Shown: positions 35,173 to 43,545, numbered from the stretch's first letter. The stretch: 64,000 nucleotides of DNA from an archaeon (GCA_018694115.1 JABHNB010000005.1:64374-128373); one strand, 5' to 3'. The notes: a model not told the origin generated them from the sequence alone. Translations and numbers: made by a program.

Positions 35173-35296
35173 TTGTCGTTGGTGGTTAGAGTTTTTAAGG
35201 ATTGTCGACCACCGTTGGGTGACGGATTATTAGAGAGGTCACCCAAAAAGACTAAATAGAAAATTTACTAAATAATAACTCCTTTGTCGTGGTGAC
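35173..35296 (+). repeat. three TTGTCG...GGTG repeats at the left end of the element
   Basis: TTGTCGTTGGTGGT (35173-35186), TTGTCGACCACCGTTGGGTGAC (35202-35223) and TTGTCGTGGTGAC (35284-35296). The second is matched at the right end (40882-40903) by TTGTCGACCACCtactGGTGAC in the same orientation, with CACC/GGTG forming an inverted repeat around 4 variable bases in each. Positions next to TATA boxes suggest operators or recombinase arm sites. Confidence 0.55.
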
Positions 35297-35335
35297 AACA
35301 GAAACCTTTATATAATGTGGACTCTATTGTTTATT

Positions 35336-35728
35336 ATGACAATAAGAGAATTTCTAGACTCGGCTGTGCATGATGTAGTTGGGCATGGGTTTGCTGCTAT
35401 GGCTGGAATTTCGGCATTGGCTTATAATTGCATGAGCGATCCTAGTCGGCCGACTGAATCTTTGATGACTGGGTTGATTGGAGGTGGGTTGTATATGGCT
35501 GGGGCTCATTATAAGAAAGTTCATGATTTGAATAAAAAATATGCGGGAGCTTTGGAAAATGTCAAGGATAATCCTGATCAGCTGGAAAAGTTGGATTCTT
35601 TTTTTGAGGATGTTGGAAATAATAAACTGCATTGTGGTAATGTTGCGCCTGCGCGTCATAAGCTATCTCATAGATTTACGAAATCTCTTTATGATAGGCA
35701 GAGGGCGAAAGTTGTTGCGGCGGCTTGA
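35336..35728 (+). CDS. element protein, unknown, 130 residues
   Basis: Unrecognised. It begins MTIREFLDSAVHDVVGHGFAA, with a Gly/Ala-rich hydrophobic stretch (about 18-32 and 46-58) that could be two weak membrane helices. A charged Lys/Asp-rich half follows. The start at 35336 is 27 bases after the TTTATATAA box (35307-35315), so the message is leaderless. The promoter is preceded directly by one of the element's TTGTCG...GGTGAC repeats. Confidence 0.55.
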   Translation: MTIREFLDSAVHDVVGHGFAAMAGISALAYNCMSDPSRPTESLMTGLIGGGLYMAGAHYKKVHDLNKKYAGALENVKDNPDQLEKLDSFFEDVGNNKLHCGNVAPARHKLSHRFTKSLYDRQRAKVVAAA

Positions 35729-35767
35729 AAGGATAACTTTTATAAAGTTCTTGTGTATGTATTAGAT

Positions 35768-36592
35768 ATGAAAAAGAGTGGAGTTGTTGTTTTGATTATC
35801 TTAATGGGTTTTGTTAGTTTTGTTTCTGCTGAGAAAGAAATGGAAATTGATGGAAGGTTGACGAAATGGATTTATAATAATAATTCTAATCGGATTGAGG
35901 ATGTTGATCGTTGGAAATGGATATGTGATAATCTTGAGAAAGATGAGCATAGTAGCTGGATAAAACCCAACGAAGAGGAATTGGAATTGTTTTTTGAAGA
36001 ATATCCTAGTTCGAAAAATAGTTTGGGTATGTTTTGTTATCGCTTTGATGATGATGGTGAGTGGGAAGTGCATGAAATAGAGACCAAAGAAGATGAAGAA
36101 TCTTTTTTGAGAGAGCTTGAAGAATTAACCAACGGTGGGGATGGAGAGGAGGATAAGGCTGAGAGGGGATTTTTTGGGAATATTTGGAATTGGTTTATTG
36201 GCTTGTTTGGATATGGCGATTCTGGTGATGGTGGTATTGATGTACCCGAACAAGAGGATAATCCTGACTGTCCTCAGCAGAAAGAATTTGTTGAGGGTCT
36301 TTATGTAGAGTTGGGAGAAAGTAGTGGGAATAAATATGAATGTATTAGAACTTGTATTACTGTTGCTAAGGGTGGTTTGAATGAAGAGATGTTGAGAACG
36401 CTTGAGTTTGGTCAGAATTTGATGGCGATTGAGGGTGAGAAAACTTGTGATGAACATGGTTATACTACTGACCATTGTAATGTGTGTGATTATGATTTGG
36501 GTGGTGGGGATTCGGAATATGGGGATGCGCTTGGCGGTGCGGAAGGATTTGCTGCTGCTATGAAAGAGTTTAATAAAGAGATGGGTGGTTAA
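35768..36592 (+). CDS. element protein, secreted, acidic, Cys-containing
   Basis: A 274-residue protein with a clear signal peptide (MKKSGVVVLIILMGFVSFVSA). The mature protein is very acidic. A short aromatic, hydrophobic segment GFFGNIWNWFIGLFGYG (about 145-161) sits mid-protein and resembles a membrane-inserting peptide. Eight or more cysteines follow or precede it (e.g. CIRTC, CDEHGYTTDHCNVCDY), possibly disulphides or metal sites. TTTTATAAAG lies 27 bases before the chosen ATG. Function is unknown. It might be a surface or effector protein of the element. Confidence 0.6.
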   Translation: MKKSGVVVLIILMGFVSFVSAEKEMEIDGRLTKWIYNNNSNRIEDVDRWKWICDNLEKDEHSSWIKPNEEELELFFEEYPSSKNSLGMFCYRFDDDGEWEVHEIETKEDEESFLRELEELTNGGDGEEDKAERGFFGNIWNWFIGLFGYGDSGDGGIDVPEQEDNPDCPQQKEFVEGLYVELGESSGNKYECIRTCITVAKGGLNEEMLRTLEFGQNLMAIEGEKTCDEHGYTTDHCNVCDYDLGGGDSEYGDALGGAEGFAAAMKEFNKEMGG

Positions 36593-36640
36593 ATTGAACC
36601 TAACATTTATAAAGATGTGTGCTATGAGATTAATAAGAAG

Positions 36641-38413
36641 ATGGTGAAAAAGATTGGAATATTGGGAGCGTTTCTGCTTGGTTTATTTTTGATTAGTGTT
36701 GCTGCTGCTGGAACTAGTTTTGATGATGCGGAAGTTATAGATGTTGATTCGGCTTTGTCGGGGGTTGGGCTTCAGGGTCAGGATGCTCATTATTATAAGA
36801 TTAGTTTAGACATAGGGGATTATTTTATAGCAAAAGATATTGTGGCTTACGAAGAGGATGGTGCTTTTTATGATGGGAGTAAGGGGGTTTATTTTGAGAT
36901 TTACAATCCTTTGAAACAAAAGATTGCTTCGACAGTGATTAAGGGGAGTGCCATAAAAGACTATATGGTCGGATATTCTGTTAGTTCTGAGGATGATGTT
37001 GGAGAGTATTATTTTGTTATAAGATATAAGGGGGGAGGGGATTATACACTGGAATATGGTATGGATTTTTCTGTTACTGATGTTCGAGATATTAATTCCG
37101 TGGAGGCTTCAAGTCGGGGAGATGAGACTGCTACTGAAATTGAATCTGGAACCTATACTGATTGCTGTAGTTTGATTAGAGGTGATGTGCGAGATACATA
37201 TAGGATTGAGGTTAAGGAGAATTCTAAGATTACTGCTAAGGTGATTCCAGAATCTGGGGTTTCGGATAATTTGCCTGAACTTGCTTTATATTTTTACGAG
37301 GAGGATCAGCAGAAAGTATCGGGTGACGATGGGTCTAGAGGTGAGACTATTGAAGTAGATTATGTTTCTCCAAGTGATCAAACAATTTGGGTTTATGTTA
37401 CAACAACGGGTGGAAATGATGACAATGAGGGGAGATATAGTTTGGAAGTTTCTGTAGATGGTGGTGGTTTGTTTGGAAAAGATTATTCTGATGAGCCAGA
37501 TAGTCAATCGTCTTCTGGTTCTTCATCTACTCCTAGCTTATCGTCGAGAAATGGTGGAAGCTCTTCTGGGCTTTTTGTTTTCTTGATTATAATTTTGGCT
37601 GTGTTAATACCTTATGTTTATTTTTCTTTATGTTTTATTGGGATGGCGAAGAAAACTGATGTTGGTCCGAGGTGGTTTGCTTGGGTTCCTATTTTGAATT
37701 TGGTTTTGCTTGTTAGAATTTCTGGTATGTCTTCTTGGCTAACTCTCTTGATATTTGTTCCTATCGTGAATATTGTTTTCTTTGGTGTGGTGTGGTGGAA
37801 GGCTGCTAAAAGAACTGGATTCTCTGGGGGGTTGGGTCTTTTAATGTTTGTTCCAATTGCTCAATTAATTATGCCTGGGATTTTTGCTTGGAAGAAGAGC
37901 GTCCCTAATTCTGGAAATGATTCTTCTGGTTCTAAAATAGTAAGCAAATCTGCTACCCCGAGTTCCTCTGGTCCCAATAGAGGTTTTGATATTAAAAGTA
38001 TGAAAAAATCTTATATGTTACTTGGTGCTTTGGGAGTTTTGGCTATTTCTATTTTGTTGCCTTGGGTTTCTATAAGTGTGGCAATTATCACTTTGTCGAT
38101 TAGCGGATGGATGATTTCTTGGATTGTGAAGATTTTGTTGTTTGTAACCTTAGGAGTTGCTGCTTTAGTATATTTTAAGAAAGACTTGGGGGCAAAGGCT
38201 TCTGTTGGATTATCTGCAATTATATTGCTATATTTAGTCTTTAGGTTAATTGTTCCTGTGAGTGTTGGTAGTGGCTTTGCTTCTGCGACATTGAATCTCT
38301 CGAGTATCTTTAGTTATCTTGGCTTTGGATTCTATTTGTTTGTAATTGCAACTGTTGCCGTAGGGGTTTTTGGATGGAAGATGATGAAGGCTAGAAATGG
38401 TGCTGTAGATTAA
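36641..38413 (+). CDS. element protein, PPC-like ectodomains plus multi-pass membrane region
   Basis: A 590-residue protein with a signal peptide (ILGAFLLGLFLISVAAAG). Two beta-sandwich segments resembling pre-peptidase C-terminal domains (about 25-140 and 155-285; HYYKISLDIGDYF, DTYRIEVKENSKITAKV) are followed by a Ser/Gly-rich linker. Then comes a membrane region with about eight helices. The first four (YFSLCFIGMAKKTDVGPRWFAWVPILN) resemble the DUF5684-type membrane unit. The start at 36641 is the ATG before the signal peptide. A GTG eight codons earlier is possible. Its role in the element is unknown, perhaps surface exclusion or adhesion. Confidence 0.6.
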   Translation: MVKKIGILGAFLLGLFLISVAAAGTSFDDAEVIDVDSALSGVGLQGQDAHYYKISLDIGDYFIAKDIVAYEEDGAFYDGSKGVYFEIYNPLKQKIASTVIKGSAIKDYMVGYSVSSEDDVGEYYFVIRYKGGGDYTLEYGMDFSVTDVRDINSVEASSRGDETATEIESGTYTDCCSLIRGDVRDTYRIEVKENSKITAKVIPESGVSDNLPELALYFYEEDQQKVSGDDGSRGETIEVDYVSPSDQTIWVYVTTTGGNDDNEGRYSLEVSVDGGGLFGKDYSDEPDSQSSSGSSSTPSLSSRNGGSSSGLFVFLIIILAVLIPYVYFSLCFIGMAKKTDVGPRWFAWVPILNLVLLVRISGMSSWLTLLIFVPIVNIVFFGVVWWKAAKRTGFSGGLGLLMFVPIAQLIMPGIFAWKKSVPNSGNDSSGSKIVSKSATPSSSGPNRGFDIKSMKKSYMLLGALGVLAISILLPWVSISVAIITLSISGWMISWIVKILLFVTLGVAALVYFKKDLGAKASVGLSAIILLYLVFRLIVPVSVGSGFASATLNLSSIFSYLGFGFYLFVIATVAVGVFGWKMMKARNGAVD

Positions 38414-38499
38414 AGATTTAAATTGGGTATAATTTTAAGGAAAAAATTCCAGAAAGAAAAAACTTAGGTTAGTTTATTTGAAGGAATAACCCCCTAATC

Positions 38500-38635
38500 C
38501 TTATACAAAAACAACAACATCGGCATAACTTTTTGCCTCCTATATCCCCCTACATACACACAGTATATATACATATATACGGAGACTGACTTCTCGCCTA
38601 TTCACAGAAAAAATACCGTCGACAAAACCATTATC
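38500..38635. other. intergenic region between convergent element genes
   Basis: About 240 bases separate the convergent genes ending at 38413 and 38656. Besides the stem-loop at its right end it contains a TA-rich near-palindrome GTATATATACATATATAC (about 38562-38580) and no coding frame with a start signal. Confidence 0.4.
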
Positions 38636-38656
38636 ACACCCATCAAAATAGGGTGT
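38636..38656. terminator. stem-loop between convergent element genes
   Basis: ACACCC (38636-38641), 9-base loop ATCAAAATA, GGGTGT (38651-38656), followed on the plus strand by CAGTTTTTAA. The stem touches the stop codon of the minus-strand gene. It may end transcription from either side. Confidence 0.5.
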
Positions 38657-39684
38657 CAGTTTTTAACTAGTTTTTCGATGATTTTGCGCACCCCCATTCG
38701 CGAAGTGACCTTGCCATATTTACGATATTTTTTAGTTAAATTTCTATTAGTCACAATAAAATACCAATTCTGACCATACTTATTGTTTAGCAAACTAACC
38801 TTGTTCCTTAAACTCTTTTTCTTTGTAAGTAGGGATCCTTTTTCAATTTCAAGGGCATAAATTTTATAATTTATTTCAAAGGTTAAGTCCGCGTCTTTTG
38901 TGTCATGGGTTCTAATACTGTTATGACTAATGTGTTTCTCAAGAAGTTGTTTAATTCTGGCTACCAAAAAAGTGTGTGATGGCGAATGATTCAAAATTTG
39001 TTTCACGAGAAATGTTTTATTTTTACTTTCAATTGGATCATATTCATTAGTCTTTTTGTACTCTTCTTTTTCTAATACTTCAATTTCTTTTTTATTCAAC
39101 TTCTCGATATCATAGATTATAGTGTCTTCAGCTTTTAATTTTTCTAATACTGCATCATGATAATCTTGTAACCTTAACTGTTCTTGATAATGTTGCTTCT
39201 TTAATTCTTTAATTTCCTCTTGTAATTGTATTTTTTTGTATTCTTCTGTCTTCTGATATTCTTCAATCTTAACTCTTTTTAATTCTTTCTTGGTGTCTAT
39301 TATTTTGCACTGTATTCTCGAGTCCTGATTATATTCCTCCAGAGATTGAGTTAATATTTCTAATTCGTTTGAATTCATGCCATTTATATTTTTACATGAA
39401 AGCTTCACAATATTTCTTTCTTCTATCTTATTATCTTTAATTCTTTCAGCTTCCGACCTCTCCCTTTCGAGGCTCAAGTTGCGATGACGGATTATTAGAA
39501 AAACTAATCCTATTAAACTAAGGGTGATTATTGAAATAATAAAAATTTGGCTTGTGATAAGGGATAATAATTTATCTGGAATTTCGGAAACACTTTTTTG
39601 AAATGCCTTAATCTTTTCTATAAGAACAGCATTAATAATTAATCCCGCGAATAAAACCAACCCGAACATCTCTTCAGTTTCCAC
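38656..39684 (-). CDS. membrane-anchored coiled-coil protein with PD-(D/E)XK-like domain
   Basis: A 342-residue protein. It has two membrane helices (about 8-22 and 42-65) and a long Glu/Lys-rich coiled coil (about 70-225). The C-terminal domain contains DADLTF (Asp266) and ALEIEKG (Glu279, Glu281, Lys282), the Asp...Glu-x-Glu/Lys arrangement of restriction-endonuclease-fold nucleases. It overlaps the upstream integrase gene by 11 bases, so the two are co-translated. It might act in DNA uptake, exclusion or end processing for the element. All roles are inference. Confidence 0.55.
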   Translation of the reverse strand: METEEMFGLVLFAGLIINAVLIEKIKAFQKSVSEIPDKLLSLITSQIFIISIITLSLIGLVFLIIRHRNLSLERERSEAERIKDNKIEERNIVKLSCKNINGMNSNELEILTQSLEEYNQDSRIQCKIIDTKKELKRVKIEEYQKTEEYKKIQLQEEIKELKKQHYQEQLRLQDYHDAVLEKLKAEDTIIYDIEKLNKKEIEVLEKEEYKKTNEYDPIESKNKTFLVKQILNHSPSHTFLVARIKQLLEKHISHNSIRTHDTKDADLTFEINYKIYALEIEKGSLLTKKKSLRNKVSLLNNKYGQNWYFIVTNRNLTKKYRKYGKVTSRMGVRKIIEKLVKN

Positions 39685-40846
39685 AGGGTATTAGTTCTGC
39701 CTGACTATGCAATTTATTTACATGAACATATATCTCTGCCAGTTGTCTTTTCATGGCTTCAACCTGAGCTTCTAATAATTCACTTCTATTTTCAGATTTT
39801 ACCAATCTTTGTTCTAACTCGGTCTTTGTAACATCAATCAATAAATCCTCTTCACTAATTGTATCTCTCATTCCAAGCATCTCAGAATAATAATGAATCT
39901 TATCAGACTTCTTCCATCCGAATCTAAACTTCAAGGCTGATTCAGATTTATATCTCACAAGCCAATAACAGCAACTACAATGCCTAAAATCATACATAGT
40001 CAAATCGGAATAATTCTGACCAGCTAAACTCTTCTCATCGCCAAACAACTTCCTAGCCAATCTTTTCAAATAACGATTAGCAACGTAAGGACTAAATTTA
40101 AACAGATAATCTTCAGCTCCCAACTCATTCTCTTTTATATATCTCCTAACTAATTCAGAGCAAAGCATCAACTTAATTCTTCTTCCAAATGTTTTAGAAA
40201 CTTCATCTCGAATATTCAACTCCTTACAATTCAAAGACAAATCCGAAACCTTAACATTCAACAATTCGGTCGGAGATCTAATTCCTGTATCAAATAAAAA
40301 CATAACAAGCACCCTATATTTCAGATTACAATTATCACAAAAAATTCTAACTTGCTCTTCATTTAGGTATACCCATTCAGGCTTCTCGCCTGAAGAATCC
40401 AGATAAGTCGTAATATCCTCGACCGTTTGTCCCGCCTTACGTGCGACCTTTTGCCACCAGTGCCAGAAAGCCTTAAAGATTTTGACAAAGTCCCGTGTCG
40501 CCTTATATCTACGTCCGTCCTGCCGTTTTATTTTGCCTCCTCGCATATCAACAAAGAATGAGCAAACTTGTTGCTCGGTTAGGAGAATCATATCATCAAC
40601 ATCAAGAATTTCCTTGAATTTCTTGGCTAAAAAGGTGAGTCTTTGTCTTATCGTGTTGATTCGAACAAAACTTCTGGCTCCCTTTTTGCTTGATAAGGAT
40701 GTATTAATTCCGAGTTCCATATCGGTCATATATTTTAAAATTATCTCCGAGTTCTGTCTCGAGATGTCAGGAATGCCTCCTAATTCCCGCACCTTATCTT
40801 TCCAACGGGTCAGCGACCCTTCGTGGTTGTAAGGATCAATTTTCAT
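39674..40846 (-). CDS. tyrosine recombinase (integrase) of the element
   Basis: A 390-residue phage-integrase-family protein. Active-site candidates: Arg190 in DTGIRSPTE, Lys218 in EVSKTFGR, Arg288 in YDFRHC (the usual first His of HxxR is Tyr), Trp311 in FGWKKSD and the nucleophile Tyr at 319/320 in IHYYSEM. The N-terminal SAM-like core-binding domain spans about 60-140. ATG at 40846 is chosen because CTTAAATAAC lies 27 bases upstream. A TTG five codons earlier is possible. One of the element's repeated motifs abuts this promoter. Confidence 0.85.
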   Translation of the reverse strand: MKIDPYNHEGSLTRWKDKVRELGGIPDISRQNSEIILKYMTDMELGINTSLSSKKGARSFVRINTIRQRLTFLAKKFKEILDVDDMILLTEQQVCSFFVDMRGGKIKRQDGRRYKATRDFVKIFKAFWHWWQKVARKAGQTVEDITTYLDSSGEKPEWVYLNEEQVRIFCDNCNLKYRVLVMFLFDTGIRSPTELLNVKVSDLSLNCKELNIRDEVSKTFGRRIKLMLCSELVRRYIKENELGAEDYLFKFSPYVANRYLKRLARKLFGDEKSLAGQNYSDLTMYDFRHCSCCYWLVRYKSESALKFRFGWKKSDKIHYYSEMLGMRDTISEEDLLIDVTKTELEQRLVKSENRSELLEAQVEAMKRQLAEIYVHVNKLHSQAELIPCGN

Positions 40847-40881
40847 GGTGTCAGTGTCCAAAAAAATATGTTATTTAAGTC

Positions 40882-40903
40882 TTGTCGACCACCTACTGGT
40901 GAC
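40882..40903 (+). promoter_or_regulatory. right-end copy of the element's repeated motif at the integrase promoter
   Basis: TTGTCGACCACC-TACT-GGTGAC. It lies directly upstream of the integrase TATA box (40872-40881, minus strand), at the BRE side. The left-end copies sit near the promoter of the 35336 gene. A shared regulator or integrase arm binding would explain the match. Confidence 0.5.
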
Positions 40904-40961
40904 ATGTTCTTCAAAAATTCTTGTTTTTTAGTTTTCATTTAGTTATTTCTAAACAAAAATC

Positions 40962-40987
40962 TGTCCCCGCGATTGGTCAAAAGGGTC
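40962..40987. repeat. right junction (attR-like) of the 5.8-kb element
   Basis: TGTCCCC (inner arm, 40962-40968), GCGATT (6-base spacer, 40969-40974), GGTCAAAAGGGTC (outer arm, 40975-40987). The outer arm is an imperfect inverted copy (10 of 13) of the left outer arm. The inner arms are perfect inverted copies. Confidence 0.6.
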
Positions 40988-41126
40988 TAACGCTCCAAGA
41001 GGGAGTTCGTCCCATCTTTGCCTCTGCAGGAACTCCAAATAGGTTCGCCAGATCTTCTCGTGTAACTATTTTTCTATCTAAGGTGGGTATAACTCCGTCA
41101 TATTGTTTTATTGTTTCATCTGCCAT
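40977..41126 (-). pseudogene. 49-codon gene remnant beside the element
   Basis: A frame beginning MADETIKQYDGVIPTLDRK, with KIVTREDLANLFGVPAEAK further on. It stops with TGA inside the right outer arm of the element. Upstream in the same frame is another ATG (41165) positioned as a leaderless start after AAGCTTTATATAC, but two TAA codons separate it from this frame. It looks like the 5' part of a decayed gene whose 3' part may be 34641-35150. The two are not in frame with each other. Confidence 0.4.
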
Positions 41127-41295
41127 GTAATATTATTAATTCCCTTGGTAACCTCTTCTTTCCATACTCTACAAAGGCACTTTTAGTATATAAAGCTTTC
41201 TATTTGTTACCACCCCTAAATGACACTATAAATGCTCCCCAAGGGCCATTTCCTCCCATCACAAACATTAAAAATCCCTTATCCTTCACCAACCT

Positions 41296-42693
41296 ATGGC
41301 AGAGAAAGCTTACCCAATAAAAATCGGATTAGAGGTGCACGGATATCTTAATACCAATGAGAAATTATTCTGTATGTGTAAAACTCGCCCAAATCTAGAA
41401 GAAAAGGAAGACAAACCTAATTCAAGAGTCTGCCCAATCTGCACTGGATATCCCGGATCTAAGCCAATGGCCCCAAACATGGAAGCTATGAGAAAACTAA
41501 TCCAAATTTCACTAGTTCTAGGATGTAAAATCAATCACAAAGATTTAATCTGGCAAAGGAAGCACTATAACTGGGCAGATAATCCAAAAGGATACCAAAC
41601 AACAATCTCGGGAGCTCATGCGGCACTCCCCACAACAAAAGGAAAGTTCCGGGGAATCGGGATCACAGAATGTCATCTTGAAGAAGATCCAGCACAATGG
41701 AATCCAGAAACTGGAAAGATAAATTACAACCGATCAGGACTCCCCCTTATCGAAATAGTAACCGATCCTGATTTCAAATCCTCCGAAGAAGTTATAGGAT
41801 GGCTAAAGGCCCTTGTCCTCTCTCTTTCCTACATAAAAGCAATACGAAAGAATGCAGGAATTAAGGTAGATGTCAATGTTTCTACATACGGGGACAGAGT
41901 AGAGATGAAGAATCTAAACTCTCTAGAAAAAATTAGAAAAGCAATAGAATATGAAATTGTGAGACAAATAGAAAATCACAAAGAGGGAATAGTGCAGAAA
42001 CAAGAGACCCTGGCATTTGACGAGAAGCTTGGAAAAACAATCAAGATGAGAGATAAAGAAACGGCATCAGACTATCGTTTCATCCCAGATCCCGATCTTC
42101 CATTAATCCGAATTGACAAAAAGCTTGTAGGCAAAATCCAAAAGAATCTCCCAGAGATGCCAGAAAAAAAACTTCAGAAACTCCTTAAGAAATATAGCGT
42201 AGACAAAAAGGATGCAGGCATCCTTACAAAGAATCTCGAGCTAGTCGAGTTCTTCGAAGAGCTAGCCGATGGCGGGATAGACATGAAAAAGAATCTATCT
42301 TGGATAACCATAGAACTTCTGCGAGTCTTAAATTATAATAGCAAAACCTTGGAAGATGAAGATGTCGACATCAAGCCAGCACATCTCGCAGAACTAATCA
42401 ATCTAGTAAACAGCGGAAAGATCACAGTTCTTAAGGGAAAACAAATCATGAATGATTTTGTACCAAAATCCTTCGCCATAAGCAATCACAAACTCGAAAT
42501 CCAAAGCATCGACAAGGCAGCAATCGAAAATCTCTGCAAGCAAGTAATCAGCGAAAATCAAAAAGTCGTAGATGATTTCAAAGGCGGCAAAGATGCAAGT
42601 CTCAATTATCTAATCGGCCAAGTAATGCGGTTGAGTGAAAGACGAGCGGACTTTAAGGTTGCTGGGGAATGTTTGAGGAAGTTAATAAAATAA
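41296..42693 (+). CDS. gatB: Asp-tRNA(Asn)/Glu-tRNA(Gln) amidotransferase subunit B
   Basis: GatB phosphorylates Asp-tRNA(Asn) and adds ammonia delivered by GatA. The 465 residues show the cradle start KIGLEVHGYLNTNEKLFC, the zinc-like CMC and VCPICTGYPG cysteines, GIGITECHLEEDPAQ and RSGLPLIEIVTDPDF. The C-terminal YqeY-like tail domain is also present. Length is normal. It sits 29 kb from gatCA. Its stop overlaps the ATG of the GNAT gene by one base (TAATG). Confidence 0.95.
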   Translation: MAEKAYPIKIGLEVHGYLNTNEKLFCMCKTRPNLEEKEDKPNSRVCPICTGYPGSKPMAPNMEAMRKLIQISLVLGCKINHKDLIWQRKHYNWADNPKGYQTTISGAHAALPTTKGKFRGIGITECHLEEDPAQWNPETGKINYNRSGLPLIEIVTDPDFKSSEEVIGWLKALVLSLSYIKAIRKNAGIKVDVNVSTYGDRVEMKNLNSLEKIRKAIEYEIVRQIENHKEGIVQKQETLAFDEKLGKTIKMRDKETASDYRFIPDPDLPLIRIDKKLVGKIQKNLPEMPEKKLQKLLKKYSVDKKDAGILTKNLELVEFFEELADGGIDMKKNLSWITIELLRVLNYNSKTLEDEDVDIKPAHLAELINLVNSGKITVLKGKQIMNDFVPKSFAISNHKLEIQSIDKAAIENLCKQVISENQKVVDDFKGGKDASLNYLIGQVMRLSERRADFKVAGECLRKLIK

Positions 42694-43163
42694 TGGAAAT
42701 TAGAAAAGCAACAATAGCAGACCTAAAAGATATCCAAGGATTATGCAGCCTACTTTGCGAAAAGGAGCATAATGAGTATGATGGACTTATGGATCTGGAC
42801 TGGGCCTTTAGCGAAAAGGGAGAGAAATATCTCATGGAAGCGATAACTAAGACAACTGATTATGTCTTTGTTGCAGTAGATGATGGCAAGATTGTAGGAT
42901 ATTTATCTGGAGGTATCGTAACGGGAGAAGGTTATAGAAATTTACCAAAGATGGCAGATCTAGCTAATTTTTTCATTCTAGAAGATTATAGATCTAAAGG
43001 CCTTGGAAGAATGTTCTATGAAAGTGCTGTGAGTTGGGCTAAAGAAAATGATGCCAAGAGACTCCGGGTCGAAGTTAGTCCGGGAAATGATAAGGGAGTC
43101 AATTTCTACAAAAAAATGGGTTTTGAAGAGTTTACTCTCACCTTAGAAAGAGAGTTAGAATAA
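42693..43163 (+). CDS. GNAT-family N-acetyltransferase
   Basis: A 156-residue acetyltransferase. It has the N-terminal strand MEIRKATIADLKDIQ, the acetyl-CoA loop LEDYRSKGLGRMFYE (Arg/Gln-x2-Gly-x-Gly/Ala type) and the C-terminal VSPGNDKGVNFYKKMGFEE. Substrate is unknown. The ATG at 42693 overlaps the gatB stop codon, so it is translated with gatB. An upstream in-frame ATG inside gatB is less likely. Confidence 0.85.
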   Translation: MEIRKATIADLKDIQGLCSLLCEKEHNEYDGLMDLDWAFSEKGEKYLMEAITKTTDYVFVAVDDGKIVGYLSGGIVTGEGYRNLPKMADLANFFILEDYRSKGLGRMFYESAVSWAKENDAKRLRVEVSPGNDKGVNFYKKMGFEEFTLTLERELE

Positions 43164-43221
43164 AGATAAGTTTCTAGTTGAGCAGGGAAATTTTTATAAA
43201 CGAATGATTGGTCGAGATTAG

Positions 43222-43545
43222 ATGACAGACGATTTTAATAGTCCGCCGCCTTTTTATCGGGGACACGAAGGATTCGCAGAAGTACTTGCCGATAAAAGAC
43301 TTTCTCGTCCAGGCAGAGCAATTAGAGTTTATAATTATGGGGGATTTTCTGGGGATGAGAAGTTATATGCAATTGGAACCGAAGGGCAATTATTTGATGG
43401 TCAAACTGGGGAACTAGTTAGGCCGGAAGATGTTTTTTCTAGAGAAGCTGCACCGGATGGTTGGAGCGTTGAAGGATGTGAACTTGCTCTTCTCCCAGAA
43501 GAGGAAATGATGAAAGTTGTGATGGATCCGAAATATTCAAGGTGA
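43222..43545 (+). CDS. hypothetical 107-residue protein
   Basis: Unrecognised soluble protein with Gly/Pro-rich start (FNSPPPFYRGHEGFAEVL) and a beta-rich middle (AIRVYNYGGFSGDEKLYAIG). It is acidic at the end. TTTTTATAAAC lies about 28 bases before the ATG, supporting expression. It is followed by convergent and unrelated genes. Confidence 0.55.
   Translation: MTDDFNSPPPFYRGHEGFAEVLADKRLSRPGRAIRVYNYGGFSGDEKLYAIGTEGQLFDGQTGELVRPEDVFSREAAPDGWSVEGCELALLPEEEMMKVVMDPKYSR

Larger units (their letters stand above)
35130..40968. mobile_element. integrated element of about 5.84 kb with tyrosine recombinase
   Basis: Bounded by mirrored junctions (GGGGACA at 35130, TGTCCCC ending at 40968). The right end encodes a tyrosine recombinase reading inwards, followed by a membrane-anchored nuclease-like protein. 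The left end has three plus-strand genes for a small protein, a secreted protein and a large membrane protein. The element has no visible replication, capsid or conjugation ATPase gene. Its left genes use more G and T on the coding strand than neighbouring genes. The two flanks may be parts of one decayed target gene. Confidence 0.65.

Noticed and set aside
36125-36475. Minus-strand frame opposite the secreted element protein
   Set aside because: Composition is Thr/Ile/Asn-rich as expected from the complement of acidic codons, and no promoter precedes it.
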